This document shows positions 18,194 through 27,799 of a DNA stretch of 34,154 nucleotides, piece by piece (positions within the stretch are counted from its first letter, which is position 1; each line of letters opens with the position of its first letter). The position numbers and the translations under genes were made by a program. The stretch lies in NCBI GenBank assembly GCA_902796555.1, contig CADBPR010000065.1, forward strand, positions 1 through 34,154, given 5' to 3'. The DNA is from an uncultured Bacteroidia bacterium. GTDB lineage: Bacteria; Bacteroidota; Bacteroidia; Bacteroidales; UBA932. Under the pieces are notes generated by a model that saw nothing but the letters and a program-made list of their open reading frames with translations, was not told where the DNA came from and made no database searches.

Positions 18194-18231
18194 CAAAAAT
18201 TGCCTCTGTGTGGTAAAATTCTTTTTGAAAC

Positions 18232-19071
18232 ATGAAACGCAAACCCATTGTCGCGCTGATTTATGATTTTGACGGGACGCTTTCGCCCGGTAACATGCAG
18301 GAGTTCGGCTTTATCCAGGCCATCGGACAGACCCCGGAAGAATTCTGGACCAAAAGCGACCAGATTGCCCGCGGGCAGGACGCCAGCAATATCCTGTCTT
18401 ATATGAAACTGATGTTCGACGAAGCCCACCGCAAGGGCATCCGGCTGCGCCGCAGCGAATTCAAGAAATTCGGTCAGCACGTACAGCTCTTCGAGGGGCT
18501 GCGCACCTGGTTCCGCCAGGTCAATGACTACGGCGCGCAGCAGGGTGTCCGGGTGGAGCACTATATCAACTCCTCCGGCCTGAAAGAAATCATCGAGGGC
18601 ACCCCGATTGCCCACGAATTCAAGCATATTTTCGCCTGCACCTATATTTACAATGAGAACGGGGAGGCCGAATGGCCCGGTATTGCGGTGGATTATACGG
18701 CCAAGACCCAGTTCATGTTCAAAATCAACAAAGGCATTTTCTCTTCGCGGGACGCCAAGCGGGTCAACGAAAGCACCGAGGACGACAAGAAGCGGATTCC
18801 CTTCCCGCAGATGATTTATTTCGGCGACGGCGAGACGGACGTGCCCTGCATGAAAATCGTGACGATGTTCGGCGGCAACTGCATCGCGGTGTACAACCCG
18901 CAGAATCAGGAGAAAAAGGCCGTCGCGGAAAAGCTGCTCCGCCAGGGGCGGGTGCATTTCGTGGCGCCGGCGTCCTATACCCGGGATTCCCGGGCCTGGC
19001 GCATCGTCTGTTCCATCATCGACAAAATCCGGGCGGAAGCGGAACTGCGGGAGCTCTCGCGGGCGAAATAG
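18232..19071 (+). CDS. HAD-superfamily phosphatase, phosphoserine-phosphatase-like
   Basis: The 279-residue cytosolic protein shows all HAD motifs. Motif I is DFDGT (D12 nucleophile, D14 acid/base). Motif II is INSSG (Ser at 114-115). Lys residues around 158-167 could serve as motif III. Motif IV is YFGDGETDVPCM (D199 and D203). The large helical cap between motifs I and II (about 20-100) is the C1 type seen in phosphoserine phosphatase relatives. The substrate is unknown; a small phosphorylated metabolite is the likely choice. It stands alone, divergent from the acyl-CoA ligase and separated from the porin operon by 157 bp with its own promoter. Confidence 0.82.
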   Translation: MKRKPIVALIYDFDGTLSPGNMQEFGFIQAIGQTPEEFWTKSDQIARGQDASNILSYMKLMFDEAHRKGIRLRRSEFKKFGQHVQLFEGLRTWFRQVNDYGAQQGVRVEHYINSSGLKEIIEGTPIAHEFKHIFACTYIYNENGEAEWPGIAVDYTAKTQFMFKINKGIFSSRDAKRVNESTEDDKKRIPFPQMIYFGDGETDVPCMKIVTMFGGNCIAVYNPQNQEKKAVAEKLLRQGRVHFVAPASYTRDSRAWRIVCSIIDKIRAEAELRELSRAK

Positions 19072-19123
19072 GCCGCTGTTGCGCAGATGCATACCGGGAG
19101 GATTCCAATTTTTTAATCCATTC

Positions 19124-19157
19124 TTGATTTATTATTAGTTAAATTTTTATACCTTTG
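19124..19157 (+). promoter_or_regulatory. Predicted promoter of the porin-potABCD operon
   Basis: TACCTTTG at 19150-19157 is an exact TAnnTTTG element. A TTG at 19124-19126 lies 23 bases upstream, slightly further than ideal. The start of transcription should be near 19163, leaving a leader of about 65 nt. Confidence 0.6.
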
Positions 19158-19163
19158 CAGCAT

Positions 19164-19228
19164 AAACCTGCGAAGGGCGTGTGTCCCGTGCAGGTATGTG
19201 TCACCAAACCTAATTTTTATGAGGTTAA
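19164..19228 (+). promoter_or_regulatory. Foldable 5' leader before the porin-pot operon
   Basis: ACCTGC (19166-19171) pairs with GCAGGT (19190-19195), continued after an internal loop by GGG (19175-19177) with CCC (19185-19187). A second hairpin pairs AACCT (19207-19211) with AGGTT (19222-19226), which covers the GAGG ribosome site just before the ATG at 19229. AACCT also occurs at 19165-19169 in the first hairpin, so two exclusive folds are possible. I do not recognise a known riboswitch class. Confidence 0.4.
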
Positions 19229-20398
19229 ATGAAGAGATTCCTGGTAGTCTGCGCAGCCGCGATGCTGTGCTGCTCTCTTGTGCGCGCACAAGAGGCTGAG
19301 GACACCGGCCGTGGTGCCGAGTTGTCCATTATTCCGAGGGTAGACGTCGGTGTATTGTATGACTTGGAAAGCAAATCCGCGTCGGTCAGCTTCGGCAACA
19401 CAAATCTTTACACCCTTTTCGAGGGTAATTTTTCCGAACAATGGTCTTTCTCCCTTTGCAATCACTGGATGGCATCGGATTGGGGCTATCCCTCCTTTCA
19501 GGAAGGATTGGCAGGCCCTACGGCGGGATTGTACCATATCAATCTGCCGGGCAGCGGCAACAATGCCAATAATTTCCTGGACTGGGTCTATGTGACCTGG
19601 GCTCCGCAGAATTTCGAGTTCACCCTGGGCAAACAGCAGACCTTGGTGGGCGGCTTCGAATTCGATGATTATGATTTCGATGTCAATCCGCTGATGGCCA
19701 GTGATTTCTGGTCTTCCTACACCTGCTATCAGTGGGGCTTGACCGCCGCCTATAACCTCCCGAACGAGATCGGAAGAGTGGCGGTGCAGGCGACGACCAA
19801 CGCGGTCAACCGTTCCATCGGCCTCGGCTTGGGCTGGGACGGCACGTATGGCCCGTACAGCATGAAGTGGAGCGTTTACGCCAGCCCTTCCTATGAATAT
19901 AAAGAGTATCCTTCCGCACCGTGGAATGTGCTGGTTTCCCTGGGTAACCGCCTGGAACTGGGCGATTTCACCTTTACGGCCGATTATTTCAACGCCTGCG
20001 GCGACCCCAACTATCTCGGCGACGGCAACCAGGTCTTTTACCCTTCCGTATACGGAAACACCGTCGTAACGAGTTTCGCGTTCAACCTGGACGACAAGTG
20101 GGATTTCGGTGCCAAGGGTGCCTGGAACAAGGTCAATGTCGACCATCCCTACGGTTATCAGGACAAAGAAAGCGTCGTTATCCCTGCGGCGTATTCCGAT
20201 CCGGAGAACGAGCTGATTGCTGCTGTCGACATGCCTTCCGTCAATGCCGGGGCCTGGGTGTCCTGGTATCCGCTGGCGGAAAGCCAGGCCCTGCGCGTGC
20301 AGGCCAGCGCCGGTGTCAATTCCATGCGCCGGGATGGAACCGGCTATGTATTCGCACTGCTGGGCGTCACCTACAATTTCGCACTTAAACTCTGGTAG
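19229..20398 (+). CDS. Outer-membrane beta-barrel (porin-like) protein of the polyamine-uptake operon
   Basis: The 389-residue precursor has a signal peptide (residues 1-20, cut after VRA before Q21). The mature protein is a run of short amphipathic strands alternating aromatic and small residues, with NFLDWVYVTWAPQNFEFTLGKQQTLVGGFEFDDYDFD resembling a porin strand-loop region. The chain ends in KLW, the terminal aromatic that marks a beta-barrel assembly signal. No plug, TonB box or OmpA domain is present, so it should be a passive channel. The potA start lies only 3 nt after its stop, and the same promoter and leader serve both. I infer that it lets polyamines, or the true PotABCD substrate, cross the outer membrane. 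The family was not identified beyond its general appearance. Confidence 0.78.
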   Translation: MKRFLVVCAAAMLCCSLVRAQEAEDTGRGAELSIIPRVDVGVLYDLESKSASVSFGNTNLYTLFEGNFSEQWSFSLCNHWMASDWGYPSFQEGLAGPTAGLYHINLPGSGNNANNFLDWVYVTWAPQNFEFTLGKQQTLVGGFEFDDYDFDVNPLMASDFWSSYTCYQWGLTAAYNLPNEIGRVAVQATTNAVNRSIGLGLGWDGTYGPYSMKWSVYASPSYEYKEYPSAPWNVLVSLGNRLELGDFTFTADYFNACGDPNYLGDGNQVFYPSVYGNTVVTSFAFNLDDKWDFGAKGAWNKVNVDHPYGYQDKESVVIPAAYSDPENELIAAVDMPSVNAGAWVSWYPLAESQALRVQASAGVNSMRRDGTGYVFALLGVTYNFALKLW

Positions 20399-20401
20399 GG
20401 A

Positions 20402-21790
20402 ATGGAGGAAAAGATTATTGAAATTCAGCACGTTTCAAAGTCCTTCGGAGACAAGAACGTGCTGCGTGACATCAATCTGTACGTCAAGAAAGGCGAGTTC
20501 ATCACCCTGCTGGGGCCGTCCGGCTGCGGCAAGACGACCCTGCTCCGGATGATTGCCGGTTTCCTGCAGCCGGATGAAGGCGGGATTCTGATGGACGGCA
20601 AGGACATCACCGGCATGCCGCCGCATCTGCGCCGGCTCAACACGGTTTTCCAGCGCTATGCCCTTTTCCCGCATCTGGATGTGTACGACAATATCGCCTT
20701 CGGCCTGAAACTGAAGAAAACCCCGGAGGAAGAAATCGACAAAAAAGTCCGCCGCGTCCTCAAGTTGGTCAGCATGTCGGACTATGAAGACCGCGACGTG
20801 GAGTCCCTCTCCGGCGGCCAGCAGCAGCGTATCGCCATCGCCCGCGCCATCGTCAACCAGCCGGAAATCCTCCTGCTGGACGAGCCCCTGGCGGCCCTGG
20901 ACCTGAAGATGCGCAAGGACATGCAGATTGAACTCAAGGAAATGCACCGCAAACTGGGCATTACCTTTATCTATGTCACCCATGACCAGGAGGAGGCCCT
21001 GACCCTTTCCGACACGATTGTCGTGATGAACGAAGGCCGGATTCAGCAGATCGGAACGCCGATTGATATTTACAATGAACCGGTCAACTGCTTCGTCGCC
21101 GATTTCATCGGAGAAAGCAACATCCTCAAAGGCAGGATGTTGCGCGACCGGCGCGTGGCGTTCATCAAGCACGAATTCGACTGTGTGGACGAAGGCTTCG
21201 GCGAGGATGTGCCCGTCGATGTGGTGGTACGTCCCGAAGATATCTATTTTACGACCGACCCGGACAGGTGCCAGTTCCGCGCCAAGGTCAATTCCTGTAC
21301 GTTCAAAGGCGTACACTATGAGATGTGGGTGGATACGGACACCGGCTATGAGCTGATGATTCAGGATTACGACCCCTATCCCGTCGGCACCGAAGTGATG
21401 CTGTACATCGACCCGGACGATATCCAGGTGATGAAAAAAGAACGGGTCGCCAATGTCTATGACGCACGCGTGACCGGAGCGGGGAAAGTAACGTTCCTGG
21501 ATACGGAATTCGCCTGTGATACGGAAGGTTTCGCCGAAGGAGATGCCGTGCAGGCCACCGTGTCTTTCGAGAAGGTCGACCTGCTTGACAACGAAGAGAC
21601 GGCCGACCTCACGGGCCATGTAGCCGTTATCCTGTACATGGGCGACCATTACCACCTGACGGTCAAGACCGAGACCGGCGAAAATATCTGGGTGGACACG
21701 AACGACATCTGGGACAAGGGCGATTTCGTGGGCATCAAGATTCTTCCGGAAGATATCCGCCTGTCCAAACCCGCTGACCGACATGAGTAA
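20402..21790 (+). CDS. potA: Spermidine/putrescine ABC transporter, ATP-binding protein
   Basis: PotA powers polyamine import from the cytoplasmic face of PotBC. The 462-residue protein has Walker [10 protein letters not shown] at 38-46, the Q-loop at Q84 ([12 protein letters not shown]), the signature LSGGQQQR at 136-143, Walker B ILLLDEP at 156-162 and the switch His at H194 ([10 protein letters not shown]). The substrate-family marker NVF.YALFPHL is conserved, with Arg where many have Asn or Ser. After the ATPase core come about 225 residues of TOBE-type beta domain, with two repeated blocks (around 235-350 and 355-460). That is longer than the roughly 370 residues of E. coli PotA; I recall Bacteroides PotA also being about this size. 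It overlaps potB by 8 bp. Confidence 0.93.
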   Translation: MEEKIIEIQHVSKSFGDKNVLRDINLYVKKGEFITLLGPSGCGKTTLLRMIAGFLQPDEGGILMDGKDITGMPPHLRRLNTVFQRYALFPHLDVYDNIAFGLKLKKTPEEEIDKKVRRVLKLVSMSDYEDRDVESLSGGQQQRIAIARAIVNQPEILLLDEPLAALDLKMRKDMQIELKEMHRKLGITFIYVTHDQEEALTLSDTIVVMNEGRIQQIGTPIDIYNEPVNCFVADFIGESNILKGRMLRDRRVAFIKHEFDCVDEGFGEDVPVDVVVRPEDIYFTTDPDRCQFRAKVNSCTFKGVHYEMWVDTDTGYELMIQDYDPYPVGTEVMLYIDPDDIQVMKKERVANVYDARVTGAGKVTFLDTEFACDTEGFAEGDAVQATVSFEKVDLLDNEETADLTGHVAVILYMGDHYHLTVKTETGENIWVDTNDIWDKGDFVGIKILPEDIRLSKPADRHE

Positions 21791-22553
21791 GCGTTCCAGT
21801 TGGGCGTTGCCCTATTTTATCTTCCTGGTGCTGTTCGTGGTGATGCCGCTGGTCCTGATTCTGTTCTATGCACTGCAGGATTCCTCCGGCCATTTCACCT
21901 TGTCGAACATCACCAAGTTTTTCACGGACAAGGATGCCCTGAGCACCTTCGCCCTGTCCATCGAGGTGGCCCTGGAGAATACGGTCCTCTGTATTCTCAT
22001 CGGTTATCCGACCGCCTATATCCTGGCGGACAAGTCGCTGAACCGCAGTGCCGTTACCGTGGTGCTGTTTATTCTGCCGATGTGGGTCAACGCCCTGATG
22101 CGCACCCTGGCTACGGCGGAACTCTTCACGATGGCCGGCATCACCCTGGGCAAGGGAACCCTGCTCTTCGGTATGTGCTACGATTACCTGCCGTTCATGA
22201 TTTATCCCATCTATAACGTGCTCGCCAAGATGGACAAATCCTATGCTGAGGCCGCCCAGGACCTGGGTGCACGGCCGTGGCAGGTGTTTGCGAAGGTGAC
22301 CCTGCCGCTGTCGATGCCGGGCGTCATCAGCGGCGTGATGATGGTCTTCATGCCGACGGTCTCCACCTTTGCCATTTCGGAATTCCTGACCAACAACAAA
22401 ATCAAGCTTTTCGGTACCATCATCCAGGAGAATATCAACAACTCCATGTGGAACTACGGTGCCGCGCTGGCGCTGATTATGCTGGTCATCATCGGTATCA
22501 CGACCTTCTTCCAGAAGGATGACGGCAGCGAGGCTGCAGGAGGTGCCCTATGA
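21783..22553 (+). CDS. potB: Spermidine/putrescine ABC transporter permease PotB
   Basis: The 256-residue inner-membrane permease has about six hydrophobic helices, the first starting near residue 8 ([22 protein letters not shown]). The cytoplasmic EAA loop that contacts PotA is [25 protein letters not shown], the classic EAA---G---------I-LP shape. The family phrase [12 protein letters not shown] and the conserved late segment STFAISEFL support a PotB-type permease. It is translationally coupled on both sides: an 8-bp overlap with potA and a 4-bp overlap (ATGA) with potC. PotB and PotC should form the heterodimeric channel through which the polyamine passes. Confidence 0.93.
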   Translation: MSKRSSWALPYFIFLVLFVVMPLVLILFYALQDSSGHFTLSNITKFFTDKDALSTFALSIEVALENTVLCILIGYPTAYILADKSLNRSAVTVVLFILPMWVNALMRTLATAELFTMAGITLGKGTLLFGMCYDYLPFMIYPIYNVLAKMDKSYAEAAQDLGARPWQVFAKVTLPLSMPGVISGVMMVFMPTVSTFAISEFLTNNKIKLFGTIIQENINNSMWNYGAALALIMLVIIGITTFFQKDDGSEAAGGAL

Positions 22554-23344
22554 AAAAGGTACTGGCCAGAACCTATCTCATCCTGATTCTGATTATCCTG
22601 TATGCCCCGATTGTCTTTATCGCGGTGTTCTCTTTCACCGAGGCGAAGTCGCTGGGCAACTGGACCGGTTTTTCGCTGAACCTGTACAAGAACCTCTTTA
22701 CGGGGAGCATGCAGAATTCAGCCGGTCTGATTTCCGCAGTGGAAAACACCCTGCTGATTGCCTTGATTGCATCCGTGTTTGCCACCCTGCTCGGCACGGT
22801 GGCCGCCATCGGTATTTTCAACCTGAAAGGGCGTAAAAAGCAGACGATGCAGTTCCTAAACAACATCCCGATGATCAATCCGGATATTATCACCGGTGTG
22901 TCCCTGTTCCTGCTGTTCGTCTTCCTGCATATCTCCCAGGGCTACCTGACCGTTATCCTGGCGCATATCACCTTCTGTACGCCCTATGTGGTGCTGAACG
23001 TGCTGCCCAAGCTCTCACAGATGAACCCCAACATCTATGAGGCGGCGCTGGACCTGGGTGCGACGCCTTTTCAGGCGCTGCGCAAGGTGCTGGTGCCCGT
23101 GCTGCGCCCCGGCATGGTTTCCGGCTTCATCCTGTCCTTTACCATGAGCCTGGACGATTTTGCCGTGACCTTCTTCACCCGGGGGACCATCGGCCTGGAC
23201 ACCTTGTCGACCTACATCTATACGGATGCCCGCAAAGGCGGCCTGACGCCGGAGCTGAAGCCTCTGATGACCATTATTTTCCTGATTATCCTGGCGGTGC
23301 TGCTGTTCATCAACATCCGTTCCGCCAAAACCAAAACAAATTGA
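22550..23344 (+). CDS. potC: Spermidine/putrescine ABC transporter permease PotC
   Basis: This 264-residue permease pairs with PotB. It opens with a helix (YLILIILYAPIVFIAVFSF), typical of PotC. The EAA loop is EAALDLGATPFQALRKVLVPVLRPGM, and the conserved FTMSLDDFAVTFFTRG follows, which is a PotC signature. About six transmembrane helices are visible, the last near 240-258 (IIFLIILAVLLFINI). The start overlaps the potB stop by ATGA, and the stop is one base before the potD ATG. The operon order A-B-C-D is the classical one. Confidence 0.94.
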   Translation: MKKVLARTYLILILIILYAPIVFIAVFSFTEAKSLGNWTGFSLNLYKNLFTGSMQNSAGLISAVENTLLIALIASVFATLLGTVAAIGIFNLKGRKKQTMQFLNNIPMINPDIITGVSLFLLFVFLHISQGYLTVILAHITFCTPYVVLNVLPKLSQMNPNIYEAALDLGATPFQALRKVLVPVLRPGMVSGFILSFTMSLDDFAVTFFTRGTIGLDTLSTYIYTDARKGGLTPELKPLMTIIFLIILAVLLFINIRSAKTKTN

Positions 23345-23345
23345 A

Positions 23346-24647
23346 ATGAAAAAGCTTGTTAGTGTTTTCGCCCTGGCAGCCTGCCTGCTGAGCGCCCTTT
23401 CCTGCGGTTCCCCCCGCGACAATGTCCTGAAAGTGTACAACTGGTCCGACTACATCGGTGAAGGAATCATCGAAGAGTTTGAGGAATGGTATGAAGAGAA
23501 GACCGGCGAAAAAATCACGGTCGTCTACCAGACCTTCGACATCAACGAGACCATGCTTTCCAAGATTGAGAAAGGACACGAGGATTATGACGTGGTCTGC
23601 CCGTCCGACTATATCATCGAGCGGATGCTGAACAACGGGCTGCTGATTCCCCTGGACTTCGCGTCCATCCCGGATTCGCTCAACTATATCGCCAACAACA
23701 AGTCCCCCTATATTCAGAACATTTTCCGCGATATCAATCCCGACATCGATGCCAATGACTATTCCGTGGCTTATATGTGGGGTACGACCGGCTTGATTTA
23801 CAATCCCAAGTATGTCACGGCGGAAGAGGTGTCCACCTGGGGCGTCATCGCCAATCCCAAATTCAAGGACCAGGTTCTGATCAAGGACGCTCCCCGGGAT
23901 GTCTATGCGCCGGTCCTGATTTATCTGAAGCAGAAAGAGCTGCAGGAAGGTTCCGTGACCCTGCAGGAATTGATGTACGATTCTTCCGACGCTTCGATTG
24001 CGGCGGTGGAAGCGTTCCTCAAGAGCGCCAAGGAGAACGTCCTGGGCTGGGAGGCTGATTTCGGCAAGGACCAGATGACCAAGGAGCGGGGCGTGATTTC
24101 CCTGAACTGGAGCGGCGACGCCGTCTGGGCCATCGAGGAGGCTGCATCCGTGGGTGTACCGCTCGAGTATGTCGTGCCGGAAGAGGGAAGTACGGTATGG
24201 TTTGACGGCTGGGTGATTCCCAAGTATGCGAAGAATGTCAAGGCGGCCACCTGGTTCATCGATTTCATGTGCCGTCCGGACATCGCCATCCGCAATATGG
24301 ATGAGACCGGCTATGTTTCCGCGAACGGTGCCTGGGAGGTGGTCGAATCCCAGATTGACGAAGAACTCGAACCGGTTGACCTGACCTATTTCTTCGGTCC
24401 TTCGGCCGACAGCGTCCGCGTGGACCCCGTCCTGTATCCGGACAAGGCCGTCATCGAGCGTTGTGCCCTGGAGCATGACTGGGGACAGGATACGGACAAA
24501 CTGCTGGCGATGTGGGCCCGGGTCAAGGGTGACAATGCCACCAGCTTTACCTATGTCATCCTGATTGTGGCCGTGCTGGCCCTGGCGCTGATTGCCTGGC
24601 TGGGCAGCCGCAGCAAGCGGAACCGCAACCGCCGCCGGCGCAAATAA
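23346..24647 (+). CDS. potD: Spermidine/putrescine-binding protein PotD with lipid anchor and C-terminal membrane helix
   Basis: The 433-residue protein starts with a lipoprotein signal (L-S-A-L-S-C, Cys20). The binding-protein fold begins with VLKVYNWSDYIGEGIIEEFEEW, a PotD hallmark, and has DYDVVCPSDYIIERM, the hinge phrase YMWGTTGLIYN, and NWSGDAVWA and FDGWVIPKYAKN in the second lobe. The residues expected to line the polyamine pocket (acidic and aromatic: D in SDYI, W in YMWGT, D in SGDA, W and D in WFDGW) are kept. The unusual part is the last 39 residues: a hydrophobic helix (about 401-420, TYVILIVAVLALALIAWLG) followed by a very basic tail (RSKRNRNRRRRK). If real, the protein is anchored at both ends, with its tail probably in the cytoplasm. 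Ordinary PotD has no such helix. Confidence 0.92.
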   Translation: MKKLVSVFALAACLLSALSCGSPRDNVLKVYNWSDYIGEGIIEEFEEWYEEKTGEKITVVYQTFDINETMLSKIEKGHEDYDVVCPSDYIIERMLNNGLLIPLDFASIPDSLNYIANNKSPYIQNIFRDINPDIDANDYSVAYMWGTTGLIYNPKYVTAEEVSTWGVIANPKFKDQVLIKDAPRDVYAPVLIYLKQKELQEGSVTLQELMYDSSDASIAAVEAFLKSAKENVLGWEADFGKDQMTKERGVISLNWSGDAVWAIEEAASVGVPLEYVVPEEGSTVWFDGWVIPKYAKNVKAATWFIDFMCRPDIAIRNMDETGYVSANGAWEVVESQIDEELEPVDLTYFFGPSADSVRVDPVLYPDKAVIERCALEHDWGQDTDKLLAMWARVKGDNATSFTYVILIVAVLALALIAWLGSRSKRNRNRRRRK

Positions 24648-24663
24648 TCGGCAGACAACAAGA

Positions 24664-24699
24664 AAAACCCCGGTCCGTTTTGAGGCCGGGGTTCTTTTT
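24664..24699 (+). terminator. Intrinsic terminator of the porin-potABCD operon
   Basis: AACCCCGG (24666-24673) pairs with CCGGGGTT (24686-24693) around a 12-nt loop, followed by C and TTTTT. It lies about 20 nt after the potD stop and also separates it from the minus-strand DUF853 gene. The minus strand also carries T residues after the stem, so it may work both ways. Confidence 0.88.
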
Positions 24700-24718
24700 A
24701 TGACAGGATTCCTGCTGT

Positions 24719-26335
24719 CTATTTGATCAGGTTGCCGAGGATGCTGCGGGTGAGCTCGCGGGTGAGGGTGCTGGTGGCGGACTTGGTGGCCTTGGTGATG
24801 GCCTTTTCCGCCGTGGATTTCTTGGACTTCGTCTTTTTGCCGGTCACTTTGTTGGACACGCTGGACGCCACGCTGGTGGCCACCACGCCCGTGACGGCGG
24901 TCAGTACCGACTTGAAAATCTTGCTGCCCAAGCCCGTACCTTTCTTCTTGGCGGCCTCTTTTTCTTCCTTCTCGCGCTGCTTGGCTTCCAGGGCTTCCTG
25001 CCGGGCCTGTTCTTCCGCCGCCCGTGCTTCTTCCGCTTCCCGGGCAGCTTCTTCGCTCTCCTTGAGCAGGACTTCGAAGGCGCTCTCCCGGTCGAGAGCA
25101 TGGTCGTAACGGCCGTACAGGCGGGACTGCTTGATCAGCTGGGCCCGCTGGTCTTCGGTGATGGCGCCAATCTGGCTGAGCGGGAAGAGAATCTTGGCGC
25201 GTTCCACCATGCAGGGCGCACCCTTTTCATCCAGGAAGGACACCAGGGCCTCGCCGGTCTCCAGGTTCATGATGGCCTCGTCGGTCTTGAAGGCCGGGTT
25301 GGGGCGGAAGGTGTCGGCCGCCGTGCGGACAGCCTTCTGGTCTTTCGGCGTGAAGGCGCGCAGGGCATGCTGGACGCGGTTGCCCAACTGGCCGAGGATG
25401 CTTTCCGGAATGTCGGTAGGGCTCTGGGTGACGAAATAGACACCGACGCCTTTGCTTCGAATCAGGCGCACCACCTGTTCAATCTTGTCCACCAGGGCCT
25501 TGGACGTGCCGTCGAAGAGCATGTGGGCCTCGTCGAAGAAGAAGACCAGTTTCGGCAGATCCATGTCGCCGACTTCGGGCAGGCGGGCATACAGGTCGGA
25601 CAACAGCCAGAGCAGGAAGGTGGAATAGAGCTTCGGATTGAGCATCAGTTTGTCGGCCGCGAGGACGTTCATGACCCCCTTGCCGCCTTCGCACTGCAGG
25701 AGGTCATAGACATCGAAGTCCGGTTCGCCGAAGAACTTGTCCGCCCCCTGGTTTTCCAGGGTCAGCAGCGCGCGCTGGATGGCGCCGACGCTGGCGGCGG
25801 AGACATTTCCGTAGGCCGTGGTGAACTGGGCGGCATTCTTGGCCACATAGTCCAGCATGGACCGGAGGTCCTTCAGGTCAAGCAGGAGCAGCCCCCTTTC
25901 GTCGGCAATGCGGAAGACGATGTTGAGGATGCCGGTCTGGGTCTCGTTGAGCTCCATCAGCCGGCCCAGCAGCTGCGGCCCCATATCGGAGATGGTGGCG
26001 CGCATCGGATGGCCCTGCTCGCCGAATACATCGAAGAAGCGGACCGGGCAGCTTTGGAACTGCGGGTCTTCAATGCCGAATTCGGGCAGACGCTTCTGGA
26101 TGAAGCCGGACAGTTTGCCGACCTGGCTGATACCGGACAGGTCTCCCTTCATGTCCGCCATGAAGCAGGGGACGCCGGCCTGGCAGAAAGTCTCAGCGAT
26201 GACCTGCAGGGTGACGGTTTTTCCGGTACCGGTGGCGCCGGCGATGAGGCCGTGGCGGTTGGCCATTTTCCCGACCATGGAAATCGGGCCGTTTTCACAA
26301 TGGGCGATGTACAGCCCTCTTTCTTTATCAAACAT
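24719..26335 (-). CDS. DUF853 / YjgR-like HerA-type ATPase
   Basis: The 538-residue protein is a HerA/FtsK-like P-loop ATPase of the DUF853 group. Walker A GATGTGKT is at 33-40, and Walker B is [10 protein letters not shown] near 265. A further motif reads [12 protein letters not shown], where the Gln is sensor-like. The pattern [12 protein letters not shown] after Walker A is typical of this family. Beyond about 425 the sequence changes to a charged Glu/Ala/Lys-rich helix ([21 protein letters not shown]), then a Lys/Ser/Thr-rich tail with a weakly hydrophobic stretch. The molecular role of DUF853 proteins is poorly known, and DNA translocation is only inferred. It overlaps cstA by 8 bp, so it is the last gene of the mazG-cstA unit. 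Confidence 0.86.
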   Translation of the reverse strand: MFDKERGLYIAHCENGPISMVGKMANRHGLIAGATGTGKTVTLQVIAETFCQAGVPCFMADMKGDLSGISQVGKLSGFIQKRLPEFGIEDPQFQSCPVRFFDVFGEQGHPMRATISDMGPQLLGRLMELNETQTGILNIVFRIADERGLLLLDLKDLRSMLDYVAKNAAQFTTAYGNVSAASVGAIQRALLTLENQGADKFFGEPDFDVYDLLQCEGGKGVMNVLAADKLMLNPKLYSTFLLWLLSDLYARLPEVGDMDLPKLVFFFDEAHMLFDGTSKALVDKIEQVVRLIRSKGVGVYFVTQSPTDIPESILGQLGNRVQHALRAFTPKDQKAVRTAADTFRPNPAFKTDEAIMNLETGEALVSFLDEKGAPCMVERAKILFPLSQIGAITEDQRAQLIKQSRLYGRYDHALDRESAFEVLLKESEEAAREAEEARAAEEQARQEALEAKQREKEEKEAAKKKGTGLGSKIFKSVLTAVTGVVATSVASSVSNKVTGKKTKSKKSTAEKAITKATKSATSTLTRELTRSILGNLIK

Positions 26336-27788
26336 GGCAATCGAATTTAATTTTCCAGCTATAGAACAGAACGGTAGCCACCACGATGGTGATGCCTCCG
26401 ATGATGAAATTCCAGTCGCTCGGCAGGTTGAAGCCGATTTTGGCGATGCAGATATAGGTCGTACAGACCGCCGTCATGAAAACGGCCGGAATCAAGGTAA
26501 GCAGGTAGGCCGGGCTTCCTTTCCGGCGGGCCAGGAAGGAGGTCGCCGCCCACAGGGCGAAGACGGCCAGGGTCTGGTTGGCCCAGCCGAAGTAGCGCCA
26601 GATGACGTTGAATCCGTTCTCGTCGGCGACGTTGTACCACAGCAGCAGCGACGCGGCAAGGAAGAGCGGTACGCTGATAACCAGGCGGTTATGGATTTTC
26701 TGCTGGTTGATGTTCAGGAAGTCGGCGATGATCAGACGGGCACTGCGGAAAGCCGTATCCCCGCTGGTGATCGGCGCGGCGACCACGCCCAGGATGGCCA
26801 GGATGCCGCCCAGCAGGCCCAGCCAGCCGGAGGATACCTTGGTCACGACGGTCGGGGCGGCCGCCGTCAGGTCGGAGCCGACCTCTGCAGCCCCGCCGGC
26901 AAAGAAGGAATAGGAGGAGACCGCCGCCCAGACCAGGGCGACGATGCCTTCCGTAATCATCGACCCGTAGAATACAGGCCGGCCGAGTTTTTCATTTTCA
27001 ATACAGCGCGCCATCAAGGGGCTCTGCGTGGCATGGAAGCCGCTGATGGCCCCGCAGGCAATGGTGATGAAGAGGCAGGGGAACACCGGCTGGTCTGCCA
27101 GGCCGAGGTCTTTGCCCCAGTTGCCCAACCCGTCCCAGATTTCCGGGATGGCCGGCCATTTGACGAACAGCCCGACCATCAGTGCCGCCGCCATGAACAG
27201 TAGCGCAACGGCAAATAAGGGATATATCTTGCCGATGACCTTGTCCACCGGCAGCATGGTTGCGACGATATAATAGACAAAGACAACGCCGACCCAAATC
27301 ATGATGGCGGTGCGGGAGCCGTCACCGGCGATGTCGCCCAGGATGAGGGCGGGGGAGTACACGAATACGGTACCGACCAGCAGGAGCAGGACGACGGAGA
27401 AGACGAGCAAGACCTTCTTCGCCCCGTTGCCCAGGTATTGTCCGACGATGTCGGGCAGGCCGGCGCCGCCTTGGCGGACGGAGAGCATCCCGGTGAAATA
27501 ATCATGTACCGCCCCGGCGAAAATACAGCCGAGGACAATCCACAGATAGGAAGCCGGACCGAATTTGGCACCCATGATGGCACCGAAGATGGGGCCGGTC
27601 CCCGCGATGTTCAGGAACTGAATCATGAATACCTTCCAGGAAGGCAGTACGATGAAGTCCACACCGTCGTTCCGCGTGATGGCCGGCGTTTTCCGCTGCG
27701 GGTCCGGTCCGAAGACCTTTTCCACGAATTTGCCGTAAATCAGATAGCCCAGCACCAGGGCAATCAAGCTGATGATAAAAGAAAACAT
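26328..27788 (-). CDS. cstA: Carbon starvation protein CstA-type transporter
   Basis: The ATG at 27788 gives 486 residues; an open frame continues 47 codons further but would run into mazG. The protein opens with a membrane helix ([18 protein letters not shown]) and has about a dozen helices in total. Family signatures include [27 protein letters not shown], and [25 protein letters not shown], plus [17 protein letters not shown] and [12 protein letters not shown]. CstA relatives import pyruvate or small peptides. The length matches the shorter form common in Bacteroidota, not the 700-residue E. coli protein. It sits 11 nt after mazG and overlaps the DUF853 ATPase by 8 bp. Confidence 0.93.
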   Translation of the reverse strand: MFSFIISLIALVLGYLIYGKFVEKVFGPDPQRKTPAITRNDGVDFIVLPSWKVFMIQFLNIAGTGPIFGAIMGAKFGPASYLWIVLGCIFAGAVHDYFTGMLSVRQGGAGLPDIVGQYLGNGAKKVLLVFSVVLLLLVGTVFVYSPALILGDIAGDGSRTAIMIWVGVVFVYYIVATMLPVDKVIGKIYPLFAVALLFMAAALMVGLFVKWPAIPEIWDGLGNWGKDLGLADQPVFPCLFITIACGAISGFHATQSPLMARCIENEKLGRPVFYGSMITEGIVALVWAAVSSYSFFAGGAAEVGSDLTAAAPTVVTKVSSGWLGLLGGILAILGVVAAPITSGDTAFRSARLIIADFLNINQQKIHNRLVISVPLFLAASLLLWYNVADENGFNVIWRYFGWANQTLAVFALWAATSFLARRKGSPAYLLTLIPAVFMTAVCTTYICIAKIGFNLPSDWNFIIGGITIVVATVLFYSWKIKFDCHV

Positions 27789-27799
27789 ACGTTGTTGAT

